DNA of 63,455 nucleotides from a virus. Each line of letters opens with the position of its first letter. Positions within the stretch are counted from its first letter, which is position 1. Below, in pieces: positions 17,179 to 25,411 of the stretch. A program made the translations under genes and the position numbers. The notes below the pieces were generated by a model. The model was given only the letters and a program-made list of their open reading frames with translations. It made no database searches and was not told where the DNA came from. The stretch spans positions 1 through 63,455 of IMG/VR virus record IMGVR_UViG_3300043395_004412; one strand, 5' to 3'.

Positions 17179-17382
17179 ATGGACATCCGATTTAACGAAA
17201 TATTTGATAACACAATCCCACATAGTTCTTTCTTAAGTGAAAGTTCAATCAAAAGTTGTATGCACCAATCTTATAGATTGGGTGTTGACGACGTTTTGGA
17301 TTGGTTAAAACAAAATGAACATCTTTCAGACAACATCAGTTATTTAATTGAAGAATTTGTAAATCAAACTAATCAAAAATGA
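17179..17382 (+). CDS. small hypothetical protein
   Basis: 67 residues, helical, no known motif. Four bases after its upstream neighbour, and its TGA overlaps the next gene's ATG. Confidence 0.6.
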   Translation: MDIRFNEIFDNTIPHSSFLSESSIKSCMHQSYRLGVDDVLDWLKQNEHLSDNISYLIEEFVNQTNQK

Positions 17383-17543
17383 GTATTACCAACGAAGAAA
17401 TCATCGATGAGATTTTACATGAAGCGGGAAAATTTGGTCTTTTAAATGAAGTGATTGATACTGCAAAAAAAATTATGGAACAATACCCCAACACTGACCG
17501 AGTTGTTGCATATGAACAAGCTTTAATGGAATGGGTAAAATAA
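17379..17543 (+). CDS. small helical protein (54 aa)
   Basis: Begins MSITNEEIIDEILHEAGK and is predicted all-helical. ATGA overlap with the upstream gene and a 13-base overlap with the Smr gene place it firmly in this operon. Not recognised. Confidence 0.6.
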   Translation: MSITNEEIIDEILHEAGKFGLLNEVIDTAKKIMEQYPNTDRVVAYEQALMEWVK

Positions 17544-17752
17544 AAGAATTAGATTTACATGGTCTTACAAATCTCGAGGCTCGAGATAAAGTTGAAAACT
17601 TTGTTTTACTTCATTCTACCGAATTACCAATTAGAATTATTACAGGGGGTTCAGAGAGAATGAGAAACATGACTATAAACATTCTTGAAAAACATAAATT
17701 TACTTACGATATACCAGCTCATAATTCTGGTGAAATAATAGTTTTATCATGA
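17531..17752 (+). CDS. Smr domain protein
   Basis: 73 residues, a stand-alone Smr (small MutS-related) domain. ELDLHGLTNLEARDKVENF has the DLHG motif with the conserved His, and IRIITGGSERMRNM is the usual I-I-T-G segment, here GGS in place of the common GKG. Smr domains nick or bind DNA or RNA, including stalled-ribosome mRNA cleavage. The lower conservation of the second motif leaves catalysis uncertain. Overlaps thyA start by four bases. Confidence 0.75.
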   Translation: MGKIKELDLHGLTNLEARDKVENFVLLHSTELPIRIITGGSERMRNMTINILEKHKFTYDIPAHNSGEIIVLS

Positions 17753-18816
17753 ATACGATAGACAAAAAATATCAAGACCTTCTTATTCACATTCTCCGAA
17801 ATGGTGTTGAGAAACAAGATAGAACGGGAACAGGAACAAAATCAGTCTTCGGTTATCAAATACGCCATAATATGAGAGAGGGGTTTCCTCTTCTCACGAC
17901 CAAAAAAATGGCTTGGAAAACTATGGTAACTGAGTTATTATGGTTTTTAAGAGGTGATACAAACATTAAATTCCTTGTAGATAATAATTGCCACATTTGG
18001 GATGGAGATGCTTATAAAAATTATTTCAACAAAAACAAAGCCGATATATTTCACCCAATATTACCACAAGATGCATTCATTAATGCAATCAAAACAAATC
18101 CCGATTTTGCAAAAAAATATGGTGAATTGGGTCCCATCTATGGTAAACAATGGAGACAATGGCAGGGTTGGATGACCACCTCAGAAGGTGAAATGGGTTC
18201 ATTGTGGTTCGACCAAATCCAAAGATTGGTCCACATGTTAAAAACAGAACCTGATTCAAGAAGACTAATGGTCAACGCTTGGAATGTTGGTGAATTGAAT
18301 GAAATGGTGTTACCTCCATGCCATTATGGATTTCAAGTATACACAAGAGAACTTACATATCATGAAAGATACAGTTTGTGGTTTTCGAATAATTACGAAA
18401 CAGGAATGGAATACAATGAAACAATTATACCTGATTTTGATAATGAATATTACACCAAAACACCTACAAGAGCAATATCTTTAATATGGAATCAAAGGTC
18501 TGTTGATACGTTTTTAGGATTACCTTTCAATATTGCATCCTATGGACTATTACTAACATTATTAGGAAAGTTAGTCAACATGGTTCCCGACGAGTTAATC
18601 GGTAATTTGGGAGATACTCATCTATATCTCAATCACATAGACCAAGCAAGAGAACAAATTGAAAGAAATTCATTCGAACTACCAAACGTTAAATTAAATT
18701 TCAATTTTCAGTTTAACGATGGATATCTAGTTGCTTGGGAAAAAATTCGTGTGGATGATATTCATTTGATGAACTACAACTCTCACCCGTCTTTAAAGGC
18801 CCCTTTGAGTAACTAG
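17749..18816 (+). CDS. thyA: thymidylate synthase ThyA (or dUMP hydroxymethylase)
   Basis: 355 residues. DRTGTGT (24-30) binds phosphate, ELLWFLRGDTNI and IWD match the active-site wall, Cys191 in LPPCHYGFQVY is the nucleophile, and QRSVDTFLGLPFNIASY carries Arg250, Ser251 and Asn261. Asn261 corresponds to E. coli Asn177, which selects dUMP; T4 dCMP hydroxymethylase has Asp there. So the substrate should be dUMP, giving dTMP (or hydroxymethyl-dUMP). It is longer than E. coli ThyA owing to inserts at about 88-125 and 200-240. Whether it links to the carbamoyltransferases is open. Confidence 0.9.
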   Translation: MNTIDKKYQDLLIHILRNGVEKQDRTGTGTKSVFGYQIRHNMREGFPLLTTKKMAWKTMVTELLWFLRGDTNIKFLVDNNCHIWDGDAYKNYFNKNKADIFHPILPQDAFINAIKTNPDFAKKYGELGPIYGKQWRQWQGWMTTSEGEMGSLWFDQIQRLVHMLKTEPDSRRLMVNAWNVGELNEMVLPPCHYGFQVYTRELTYHERYSLWFSNNYETGMEYNETIIPDFDNEYYTKTPTRAISLIWNQRSVDTFLGLPFNIASYGLLLTLLGKLVNMVPDELIGNLGDTHLYLNHIDQAREQIERNSFELPNVKLNFNFQFNDGYLVAWEKIRVDDIHLMNYNSHPSLKAPLSN

Positions 18817-19436
18817 TTTCTGTTACCCATATTAGACAATGCGATGTACAGTCCCAAAATTTTTTGAGCAAAATTTTGGGCGTATCTATTAACTTGGTCT
18901 AAGTTATCAAGGTCTTTGTTATTTTTCTCCATGAACTTAATAACACCTTGAATAATTTTGTTTTTTGATTCGTCTGCATCCTCCAAAACCGCTTGAAAAT
19001 TCTCGTCGTCTTCTCTTCCTTCACCGTAATAACGGTCTATGTGTTCGCTTCCCGAATAAAGTAACGGATATGCCGCATACATGTTGATTATACCACTGTC
19101 TCTTACTTTATATAGAAATTGTTCTAACCATCTCCAATCAAAATTTTCAAAGACATCAGCATTTTGGGTCATATAGTCCCATGTGGAGTCTCTTGATTCT
19201 TGGATGTTTTCTTCTGATTTAACCTTTTTCCACGCATCTGTTGATGTAATCATACTTAGTGTACTTCCATTTTCCCATTTTACTGATATGATTTTTTCAT
19301 CAGGAGATTCAAATGGGTCTCTCGAAATTTTTTCAACCACACCCATTGTACCAGGAGGGACAGCAGTTTCTTTTTCCATGTGTAATAAAATTATTACATC
19401 ACCTACTTTCAACTCAGGATTTAGTGGACCTTTCAT
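18813..19436 (-). CDS. hypothetical protein with SH3-like N-terminus
   Basis: 207 residues. The first 65 look like a small beta-barrel (LKVGDVIILLHM, PPGTMGVVEKI, ISVKWENGSTLSM), as in KOW or SH3-like folds, followed by helices with many acidic residues. No clear N-terminal tag. TATTTAT at 19441-19447 ends four bases before the ATG. Convergent overlap of four bases with thyA. Confidence 0.65.
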   Translation of the reverse strand: MKGPLNPELKVGDVIILLHMEKETAVPPGTMGVVEKISRDPFESPDEKIISVKWENGSTLSMITSTDAWKKVKSEENIQESRDSTWDYMTQNADVFENFDWRWLEQFLYKVRDSGIINMYAAYPLLYSGSEHIDRYYGEGREDDENFQAVLEDADESKNKIIQGVIKFMEKNNKDLDNLDQVNRYAQNFAQKILGLYIALSNMGNRN

Positions 19437-19440
19437 ACTA

Positions 19441-19463
19441 ATAAATATAACTGGACTATTTAT
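19441..19463. promoter_or_regulatory. divergent pair of late-type TATTTAT elements
   Basis: In the 33 bases between two divergent genes, ATAAATA at 19441-19447 serves the minus gene (four-base spacing) and TATTTAT at 19457-19463 the plus gene (six-base spacing). There is no room for a -35 region outside the opposite gene's own element. Confidence 0.65.
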
Positions 19464-19469
19464 AATCGT

Positions 19470-20093
19470 ATGGAATTTTTAATAAGTCAATCTCAACTTC
19501 AAGTAATTTTATCCGAGCAAAGGGGAAATGATAATCTTACCGATTCATTGAAAAGAATGAAGGCATTTACCAATAACATGGTTGGAAAAGTGTTAAAGAC
19601 TTACGATATAAATCTAAAAATGTTTTTGACTTGGGGCGCATCTATTGCAGGATTGGTAATGCCTCTAAATGAGTTTTTGAAGACAGGAAATTTGAATATC
19701 AACGAGAGTGAGAGGTATTTAATTCTCTGCGGGGTTGCATTTTTGATTTTTTTCGAAGGTAAAAGAGGAATGCAAAAATTACTTCATAAAATTAAAGAAG
19801 AAGGTTTGGAAGAAGCGTTTGATGCCGCTCTTTTCAAAGCCTACCAATTGAAAGATGCTTTCTCAGATTTTTTACGTTCAACGAAGATTATTTCAAGTCA
19901 GTTTTTAGAAATAGTTTCCTACGCCTTTTTAATCCCAATAATTGGTGATATACAAAATTTAGTTGCAAATACGACAGATTTGAAATCAACGGCTATTATG
20001 GTTGCCGAAAGATTAGTGGCATCTGGCGCAATTTTACTTACTCGTGAAGTTCTTTTGAATTTAATCAAAAAACTTATCAAGAGATTGGGATAA
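19470..20093 (+). CDS. tagged membrane protein
   Basis: 207 residues. EFLISQSQLQVILSEQ (2-17) is a tag of the SQYxRL type with an L-S-E step. Hydrophobic spans are visible at about 50-66 (FLTWGASIAGLVMPL), 85-98 (LILCGVAFLIFFEG) and 145-160 (IVSYAFLIPIIGD). Basic C-terminus (LIKKLIKRLG). It may be a membrane-inserting entry protein. Convergent overlap of 17 bases with the next gene. Confidence 0.65.
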   Translation: MEFLISQSQLQVILSEQRGNDNLTDSLKRMKAFTNNMVGKVLKTYDINLKMFLTWGASIAGLVMPLNEFLKTGNLNINESERYLILCGVAFLIFFEGKRGMQKLLHKIKEEGLEEAFDAALFKAYQLKDAFSDFLRSTKIISSQFLEIVSYAFLIPIIGDIQNLVANTTDLKSTAIMVAERLVASGAILLTREVLLNLIKKLIKRLG

Positions 20094-20832
20094 AAAAATC
20101 GGGTTGAATCTTGCCGTATCTTTCTTCTTGTTTAACTCTAATCCCATTTAGTCTATTCACTCTGATAAAAACTTGAGCATATACGTCCTCAACTTTATCA
20201 ATTTTTGTTTCAGGTGAAATTACCTCATATATGTAGTCTTCCATTTTAGGAATAAACCAATCTCTATCAACTAAAAGACTCCAAAGAGTTCCAGCCACAT
20301 CATTTAGTTTTTCAGGATTTGGTATTACGGGTGTTTTATCTAATTCAAAGTCGGAGAGTTCCATTTTCATATAAAAATTTACGTTTTCATGAATTCCATC
20401 ATAAGGAACTTTATCCCAACTTAATCTACAACTCATATCCAAAGTCTTTTCACTCTCGAAAACTGTTATGCCAATCCTTCCGAATTCATCGTTACATTTT
20501 TTGATAATTTCACTTAGTGATTCTTTATTAATGAATGTAAAAGTATTGTTAAATAGCTCTTCATCGTTAACGTCCATAACGATAGTATACGAATACGTTT
20601 TTCCAATAAATTTGTAGGCTTCGTAAATTTGGTCTTGAATTAAACTATCCAACACTTGAGCTATGTAAGATTGATTTTCTTGAGGAAGAATAACATTTAC
20701 ATTGAATCTGAAAGCATCGGCAAACCCTTCTTCAATCTCAATATCAAAGTATTGAAAGATAATTCCCTCAAATTCAATTGGGTCCTTGAAATATTTTTGT
20801 AGAAATTTTAATATCCCTTGTAATTCATTCAT
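20077..20832 (-). CDS. hypothetical protein
   Basis: 251 residues, soluble, alternating strands with acidic surface; no known family. Its ATG overlaps the stop of the tagged metallopeptidase gene by four bases, so the two are coupled and it may be that protein's partner or inhibitor. Many phrases (VNVILPQENQSYIAQVL, MKMELSDFELD) suggest a repeated strand-helix unit. Confidence 0.6.
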   Translation of the reverse strand: MNELQGILKFLQKYFKDPIEFEGIIFQYFDIEIEEGFADAFRFNVNVILPQENQSYIAQVLDSLIQDQIYEAYKFIGKTYSYTIVMDVNDEELFNNTFTFINKESLSEIIKKCNDEFGRIGITVFESEKTLDMSCRLSWDKVPYDGIHENVNFYMKMELSDFELDKTPVIPNPEKLNDVAGTLWSLLVDRDWFIPKMEDYIYEVISPETKIDKVEDVYAQVFIRVNRLNGIRVKQEERYGKIQPDFFIPIS

Positions 20833-21413
20833 TTTTCACTGAGTATTTTTTGAATTACTCTTTCGGCTTGGTCTTTATTCATCCTGTGTTTATGAGGATT
20901 ATCTTCGAACCATTTACGTACCAAAAATTCATAATTGATATTTTCACCTTTGGACCTTCTTTTGAAACCCGCTCTTTGGGCATCTAATTCATGGCTCTGC
21001 GTGTAATATTTTTCAGGATTTTTAGGTTCTTTATTAGGAAATTTGAAACCTTTTTCGTGTTGTTTCAGATGTTCCAATTCATGCCTAACTAATTCATTTA
21101 ATTCACCTATGAGTTGTTGGATTACATTCGTACTGTAACTTGGATTGGAAATTATTTCAATTGAAATGAGGTCTTCGTCTGAATAATATTCGGCGTCAAC
21201 TTCAAAACCATCTACTGAGTCATCAGAGCTAATTTCTAAAAAAATTGAAAATGTCGTTTCTAATTGTGGAAATTCATATTGTAATAAATCATCGTGAAGG
21301 TCTTCGGGTAATCCGAATTCACCGTCCACACCCTTCTTGTAGATTGTTATAATATCTCTAACAATCTGTCGAACAACACTATCTAATTTATCCTCTAAAA
21401 TTAATTTTTTCAT
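20829..21413 (-). CDS. tagged zinc metallopeptidase (HExxH)
   Basis: 194 residues. MKKLILEDKLDSVVRQIV is a tag with an I-L-E step. The active site is HELEH at 111-115 in LVRHELEHLKQHE, followed by SHELDAQRAGF, where a downstream Glu or Asp could be the third zinc ligand. One of three HExxH proteins with an N-terminal tag in the window. TATTTAT at 21419-21425 ends five bases before the ATG and lies inside the last codons of the upstream gene. Confidence 0.75.
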   Translation of the reverse strand: MKKLILEDKLDSVVRQIVRDIITIYKKGVDGEFGLPEDLHDDLLQYEFPQLETTFSIFLEISSDDSVDGFEVDAEYYSDEDLISIEIISNPSYSTNVIQQLIGELNELVRHELEHLKQHEKGFKFPNKEPKNPEKYYTQSHELDAQRAGFKRRSKGENINYEFLVRKWFEDNPHKHRMNKDQAERVIQKILSEK

Positions 21414-21415
21414 TA

Positions 21416-21850
21416 TTAATAAATACCTCTGAATGGGATTGATAAACCAACCCCATACCTGAAACCTTCCATGTAGTTTACACCGAAAGTGAAATCCAAA
21501 CCTTTTTCGGTTTTTGTAAGGATTCTGAGAGGGTAAATTTTAACCCAAATGTCTGGTTTAACGGATATACTATCTCTGAATGATTCTACAAAACCTCCCG
21601 CCATAAGGGAAATCCTATGATTGGAAATAGATAAACCTAATCTATTGAATCTACTAGCAGGTGTTGTGTAAATGTAAGGTGTTGGAAAAGAAGTTAAGAT
21701 GTATCCGCCCAAATAAAACCCAAATCCATTAAAATCATTGTTGTATGTTACAACAACTGTTTTTTGGTCTGGAACCCACATTGCGTCACTTGTTTGACTG
21801 AAGGATTTTAAACAAATTATAAAGAATATTGTTGTTAGAGTTGTTTTCAT
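21416..21850 (-). CDS. exported beta-barrel-like protein
   Basis: 144 residues with a signal peptide ending KSFSQ, typical of Bacteroidetes exported proteins. The mature part has alternating amphipathic strands rich in Gly, Tyr and Phe (GFGFYLGGYILTSFP, FTFGVNYMEGFRYGVGL), suggesting a small outer-membrane barrel. TATATTTG at 21855-21862 matches a host -7 element. It may mask a receptor (inference). Confidence 0.65.
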   Translation of the reverse strand: MKTTLTTIFFIICLKSFSQTSDAMWVPDQKTVVVTYNNDFNGFGFYLGGYILTSFPTPYIYTTPASRFNRLGLSISNHRISLMAGGFVESFRDSISVKPDIWVKIYPLRILTKTEKGLDFTFGVNYMEGFRYGVGLSIPFRGIY

Positions 21851-21911
21851 ACAACAAATATAATATCTTTATGTGAGAAAATAAAATGCGTCAGTTTTTC
21901 AAACTAGCACA

Positions 21912-21918
21912 TATTTAT
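21912..21918 (+). promoter_or_regulatory. late-type TATTTAT element
   Basis: ATATTTATTTTTATG: the element ends four bases before the HNH start codon. Confidence 0.55.
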
Positions 21919-21922
21919 TTTT

Positions 21923-22267
21923 ATGGAAAAAAAGAGAAACAGTGGTGGAGGTAACAAAAAAGCTTCGGATGCGAGAGTTAGGTGGGCAATAGAAAATCTA
22001 ACAATTCCTGACGATAAAGTTTTTTGTGAAAACGCCACAATTGCTCGGCATCACGTTAAAAGAAAAATCATTCAAAGAAATTTGATAGACTATAAATGTG
22101 AGTTATGTGGAAACAAGGGAGAGTGGATGGGAAAATCTTTACCATTAATACTTGACCACATAAACGGAATAAATAACGATAATAGATTAGTTAATTTACG
22201 TTTTTTGTGTAGTAACTGTGATTCACAATTACCTACATATAAAAATCGTAGAGGAAATAGTGGTTAG
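21923..22267 (+). CDS. HNH endonuclease, homing-type
   Basis: 114 residues. CELCG (about 75-79), LILDHINGINNDNRLVNLRFLC and CSNCDSQ give the classic HNH order with catalytic His and Asn and four Cys for structural zinc. This small family is widespread in phages as free-standing homing endonucleases. It lies four bases before tRNA-Ser, a usual kind of insertion place. Its N-terminus is basic and suited to DNA binding. Confidence 0.85.
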   Translation: MEKKRNSGGGNKKASDARVRWAIENLTIPDDKVFCENATIARHHVKRKIIQRNLIDYKCELCGNKGEWMGKSLPLILDHINGINNDNRLVNLRFLCSNCDSQLPTYKNRRGNSG

Positions 22268-22271
22268 TATT

Positions 22272-22359
22272 GGAAAGATGGCAGAGTTGGTCGATTGCAC
22301 CTGACTTGAAATCAGGAGTACCTGTGAGGGTACCGTGGGTTCGAATCCTACTCTTTCCG
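22272..22359 (+). tRNA. tRNA-Ser(TGA)
   Basis: Acceptor GGAAAGA/TCTTTCC, anticodon loop CTTGAAA (anticodon TGA), a long variable arm (TACCTGTGAGGGTA) as expected for serine tRNA, T loop TTCGAAT. No encoded CCA. Confidence 0.95.
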
Positions 22360-22360
22360 C

Positions 22361-22390
22361 AAAAGGTGGATAACTTATCCACCTTTTTTA
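22361..22390 (+). terminator. terminator after tRNA-Ser
   Basis: AAAGGTGGATAA pairs with TTATCCACCTTT, then a T run. Confidence 0.9.
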
Positions 22391-22422
22391 TTTGACTGAA
22401 AAAAATAATTGTTTTATGTTTT
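22391..22422 (+). promoter_or_regulatory. host-type promoter
   Basis: TTTG at 22391-22394, 20 bases, TATGTTTT at 22415-22422 (one mismatch to TAnnTTTG). The start codon of the next gene is at 22435. Confidence 0.55.
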
Positions 22423-22434
22423 AAAAAAAAAGTT

Positions 22435-23436
22435 ATGTCTCGAATTGATGAACTGAAAAAACAATACCCCGAACTTAATGTATCACTATTAGATATTATA
22501 GTTAATTTGGATACATCCAAAACTTACAAATATGCACCTCTCTTTTGTAAACTGATTGCCAAAAGATTGAATTTAAAAAATAACAATCCAAATGAAAATT
22601 ACATTGATGTAAAACTTAGGTATGAGTCTAGTTTGATAAATAGAGGAATTTCTACAATCAATTTGACTGATAACGAGTTGTTTGTATACAACATGCTCAT
22701 GGAATATTTCCCAACTGAGATTTTTTCTACAATCAAAGAGTTCATGTATTTTATGGATAAGAATCAAATTGAAAATAAGGATGTTACATCGTATTCGACG
22801 ATTGATGAAATTAGAGGTGCAATTACTTTAGCATCAATGAAAGAACTTACCAAAGAACTTGAAGGTCAGGTTATAAAAGAATACGAAGACGAGGTTTGGG
22901 TTGCTGTTAGACCTCTCACATTCCAAGCATCGGTAAAATATGGTGCAGGTACAAGATGGTGTACTACTTACCAAGCAGAGAAAAATTATTTTGAAAGATA
23001 TTGGAGAGGGGGAATTCTATGTTACTTCATCAACAAAAAAACTGGTTATAAGTTCGCAGGTTACAGAAGTTTACCTGATAGGGAAATGAGTTTTTGGAAT
23101 GCTGCTGATAATCGTGTTGATTATTTGGATTTGGAAATTGAAGACTATATGTTCAATAAGATAAGAAAAATTTTCTCTTCTGAATTCACAAACAAAAATC
23201 TCTCCTCAGATGAAATTCAGGATTTAGTACATAAAGAATGTATTGAAGCATATGAAAAGAAAGAGGTTTTAGTCGAACAAGATATTCCACAATTGGAACA
23301 ATTGGTTGCTAACGAACCACAACCTATGGATGGACCTAATCAGGTTTTAATAAACGCGGCTCATAGATATAGGACTATGACTGCTGTACCAAGATTTGAA
23401 GAACCTGAAGTCCCTATAATTCCAATTAGAGGATAA
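22435..23436 (+). CDS. hypothetical protein with KYGxxTxWC domain
   Basis: 333 residues. Residues about 156-220 hold a phage-spread domain: VWVAVRPLTFQASVKYG, then GTRWCTT, then CYFINKKTGYKFA. A shorter protein at 61026-61514 has the same core (PLTYTASCKYG, TKWCVT). The function of this domain is not known to me. The N-terminal 130 residues are helical; the C-terminal end is Pro-rich (EEPEVPIIPI). It has a host-type promoter and its own terminator. Confidence 0.65.
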   Translation: MSRIDELKKQYPELNVSLLDIIVNLDTSKTYKYAPLFCKLIAKRLNLKNNNPNENYIDVKLRYESSLINRGISTINLTDNELFVYNMLMEYFPTEIFSTIKEFMYFMDKNQIENKDVTSYSTIDEIRGAITLASMKELTKELEGQVIKEYEDEVWVAVRPLTFQASVKYGAGTRWCTTYQAEKNYFERYWRGGILCYFINKKTGYKFAGYRSLPDREMSFWNAADNRVDYLDLEIEDYMFNKIRKIFSSEFTNKNLSSDEIQDLVHKECIEAYEKKEVLVEQDIPQLEQLVANEPQPMDGPNQVLINAAHRYRTMTAVPRFEEPEVPIIPIRG

Positions 23437-23441
23437 AATTG

Positions 23442-23466
23442 AACCCACCTTTATGGTGGGTTTTTA
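23442..23466 (+). terminator. Rho-independent terminator
   Basis: AACCCACC/GGTGGGTT hairpin followed by TTTAATT. Confidence 0.85.
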
Positions 23467-23481
23467 ATTACAATAGTTAGG

Positions 23482-23488
23482 TATTTAT
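23482..23488 (+). promoter_or_regulatory. late-type TATTTAT element
   Basis: GGTATTTATCATAATATG: it ends six bases before the ATG at 23495, just after the preceding terminator. Confidence 0.55.
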
Positions 23489-23494
23489 CATAAT

Positions 23495-24262
23495 ATGAGG
23501 ACGCTCAACGAAATATTAGACAAATATAATGTATCCGAAAAAAATGGTTCTTTGGGTAATTTGAAAGCGCTCAAAAAAACAATCGAAGAACTTGAAAAAT
23601 TGGATAAAGTTTTACTCTTACCTTGTTCGAATAGATACAATTGGGATTTGGGTAAAATGGATATTCCAAAGTCTACTATTTTAGCAATGGTGATTGATGA
23701 ATACCTTGGTGATAAGTCTGTTCTGATTGATGTACCTGAACTCAAAATTTATCCCTGTGAAGGAAACGTATCAAGAGCTGAAGGTAATTCTTGTGGACTG
23801 AAAAAAGCCATGTTGAAAGACAAAACAAAGAATCCATCAGGGGAACATAGATGTTGGGCTAGTCTAAACAACAAAGATGATGAACTTTGGAAAATATCAA
23901 AGGAACTTTTGGAATCTGACGCTGTTATATTTTTCTCATCAGTAAGATGGGGTCAGGCAAATATGTTTTATCAGAAACTAATTGAAAGACTTACTTGGTT
24001 AGAAAATAGGCACACAACTTTGGGGGAATCTAACATAATCAAAGATATTCAAAGTGGATTTATTTGTGTCGGTCAAAACTGGAAAGGTATAGATGTGGTA
24101 GATACTCAAAAAAGAGTACACACATATTTCGGATTCAGACCGAATGATGACTTCTATTGGAATTGGCAGTTCACAAATAAAATTTCCGACGAGACACAAA
24201 AATCCTATAAAGAAGCCTTCCCTAAGTTTGTTGAAAAATTCGACTTAAAAGATTTAATCTAA
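23495..24262 (+). CDS. flavodoxin-fold NAD(P)H-dependent reductase-like protein
   Basis: 255 residues. VLLLPCSNRYNWD opens a Rossmann-like strand, and SDAVIFFSSVRWGQANMFYQ (about 140-160) matches the FMN-binding loop and helix of NADPH-dependent FMN reductases, followed by SGFICVGQNWKG. Several Cys in the middle (CEGNVSRAEGNSCG, HRCWAS) are unusual and could bind metal. The opening RTLNEILDKY has an L-N-E step but is otherwise a weak tag. Role in the phage is unknown. Confidence 0.65.
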   Translation: MRTLNEILDKYNVSEKNGSLGNLKALKKTIEELEKLDKVLLLPCSNRYNWDLGKMDIPKSTILAMVIDEYLGDKSVLIDVPELKIYPCEGNVSRAEGNSCGLKKAMLKDKTKNPSGEHRCWASLNNKDDELWKISKELLESDAVIFFSSVRWGQANMFYQKLIERLTWLENRHTTLGESNIIKDIQSGFICVGQNWKGIDVVDTQKRVHTYFGFRPNDDFYWNWQFTNKISDETQKSYKEAFPKFVEKFDLKDLI

Positions 24263-24831
24263 AGTTCTTTCAAAATTTTCTCAATTTCCTTCCACTTTTT
24301 TGTAATTTCTTTTGGAGTTTTTCCTTCGGTTAACACTAAGGTTACACCGTCGGCATTCTTAACAGGAGCTTTACCTCTAAGTTTTTCAAAAATGTTCCCT
24401 TCATCCACCATACCAAGTACACCTTTTGTTTGATATTTCCTCAACTTTTTCAAAAATTCATTTTGTGTGTACGGTAATCTATAATTTTGGTTTTTGTAGA
24501 AAAACTTTCTATTTGTCTCAGGATTTATCAACTCAATCCCATCTTTTCTAATTCTATTTTTTGTGTGGGCAATTGTTTTGAATATTTTTTCATAATGGTC
24601 ATTATTTTTTATGTGACCTGAGCAAGATGGGGTTGTGGGTATATTCTTTGAATGAAGGCCAATAACAATATCTTTCAAATCTTCATCTAAAGTGTTATAG
24701 AAATTTTTGTTGTTGGGTAACCTGAATTCTCGTGGTGATTCGTAAAAGAAAAACCAAGGGCACTTTTCTGTTTTTAACCAGAAACCTTTATGAAAATTTT
24801 CATGAGGTATAAAATCTGAATTCAAAATCAT
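24259..24831 (-). CDS. hypothetical protein
   Basis: 190 residues, basic, soluble. TPSCSGHIKNNDHY in the middle has Cys and two His but I do not recognise a family. The C-terminal half is helical with DGVTLVLTEGKTPKEIT. Four-base coupling with the cupin-like gene upstream. Confidence 0.6.
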   Translation of the reverse strand: MILNSDFIPHENFHKGFWLKTEKCPWFFFYESPREFRLPNNKNFYNTLDEDLKDIVIGLHSKNIPTTPSCSGHIKNNDHYEKIFKTIAHTKNRIRKDGIELINPETNRKFFYKNQNYRLPYTQNEFLKKLRKYQTKGVLGMVDEGNIFEKLRGKAPVKNADGVTLVLTEGKTPKEITKKWKEIEKILKEL

Positions 24832-25097
24832 GCTAATTCTTCAATTTCTACAATCAAGGTACCTTTACCCTTTATGACCCTATGCCAAGCAAATTTTGGA
24901 ATATAAATTTGTTTGGCATCAACTAATTTGGTCGGCAAACAATCTTCCATTTGAAATTCCCATCCGCCACCTTCAACTACAGTAACTTTTCTGTCTTTTA
25001 AGTCTTGATGCCATTTCAATTCCTCGGACTCAACGTCAGGAGCAAAAACTCTTCTGAGTTTGTTACCAATTATTTCTTGTTGGAAGGGGTAGTTCAT
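24828..25097 (-). CDS. small cupin-like protein
   Basis: 89 residues. KVTVVEGGGWEFQ and KQIYIPKFAWHRVIKGKGTL give the two strands of a small cupin barrel with a single His (about 74). Metal-binding residues are fewer than in enzymatic cupins, so it may only bind a ligand. Overlaps both neighbours by four bases. Confidence 0.55.
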   Translation of the reverse strand: MNYPFQQEIIGNKLRRVFAPDVESEELKWHQDLKDRKVTVVEGGGWEFQMEDCLPTKLVDAKQIYIPKFAWHRVIKGKGTLIVEIEELA

Positions 25098-25411
25098 AAC
25101 TCCATTACTTTTTTCATGTTTGGTGACTTATTCCAATGTATTTTTACTCTAAAATTTATTGAAAAAACTTGAAAGAAATTACTGATGTCTTTTTCGATAC
25201 CAGAAAGGGACATTTTCGTAGTCGTATGGGGTTCAACATCTATAAAAACATGAATTATTGGTGGTTGATAACTTCCCTTTAGAATGCTTTTTACATTCAT
25301 GGTAAGGGGTTCACTACGTTCAGCATTCGAAACTGGTAAAACTACCGTATCTAAGTAATCTTGGAGAAATTCTTTGATTCTATCGAATTCCATACCCTTT
25401 TTAATTTCCAT
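25094..25411 (-). CDS. hypothetical protein
   Basis: About 105 residues. The ATG at 25411 shares a base with the upstream TAA. Two strand regions (PPIIHVFIDVEPH, INFRVKIHW) around helices suggest a small alpha/beta fold similar to other short genes here such as 52903-53193. Not recognised. Confidence 0.6.
   Translation of the reverse strand: MEIKKGMEFDRIKEFLQDYLDTVVLPVSNAERSEPLTMNVKSILKGSYQPPIIHVFIDVEPHTTTKMSLSGIEKDISNFFQVFSINFRVKIHWNKSPNMKKVMEL

Noticed and set aside
20829-21413. Toxin-antitoxin pair with the coupled gene at 20077
   Set aside because: Coupling and size alone are not enough; the tag and HExxH site point to a packaged peptidase, and the partner has no DNA-binding antitoxin fold that I can see.
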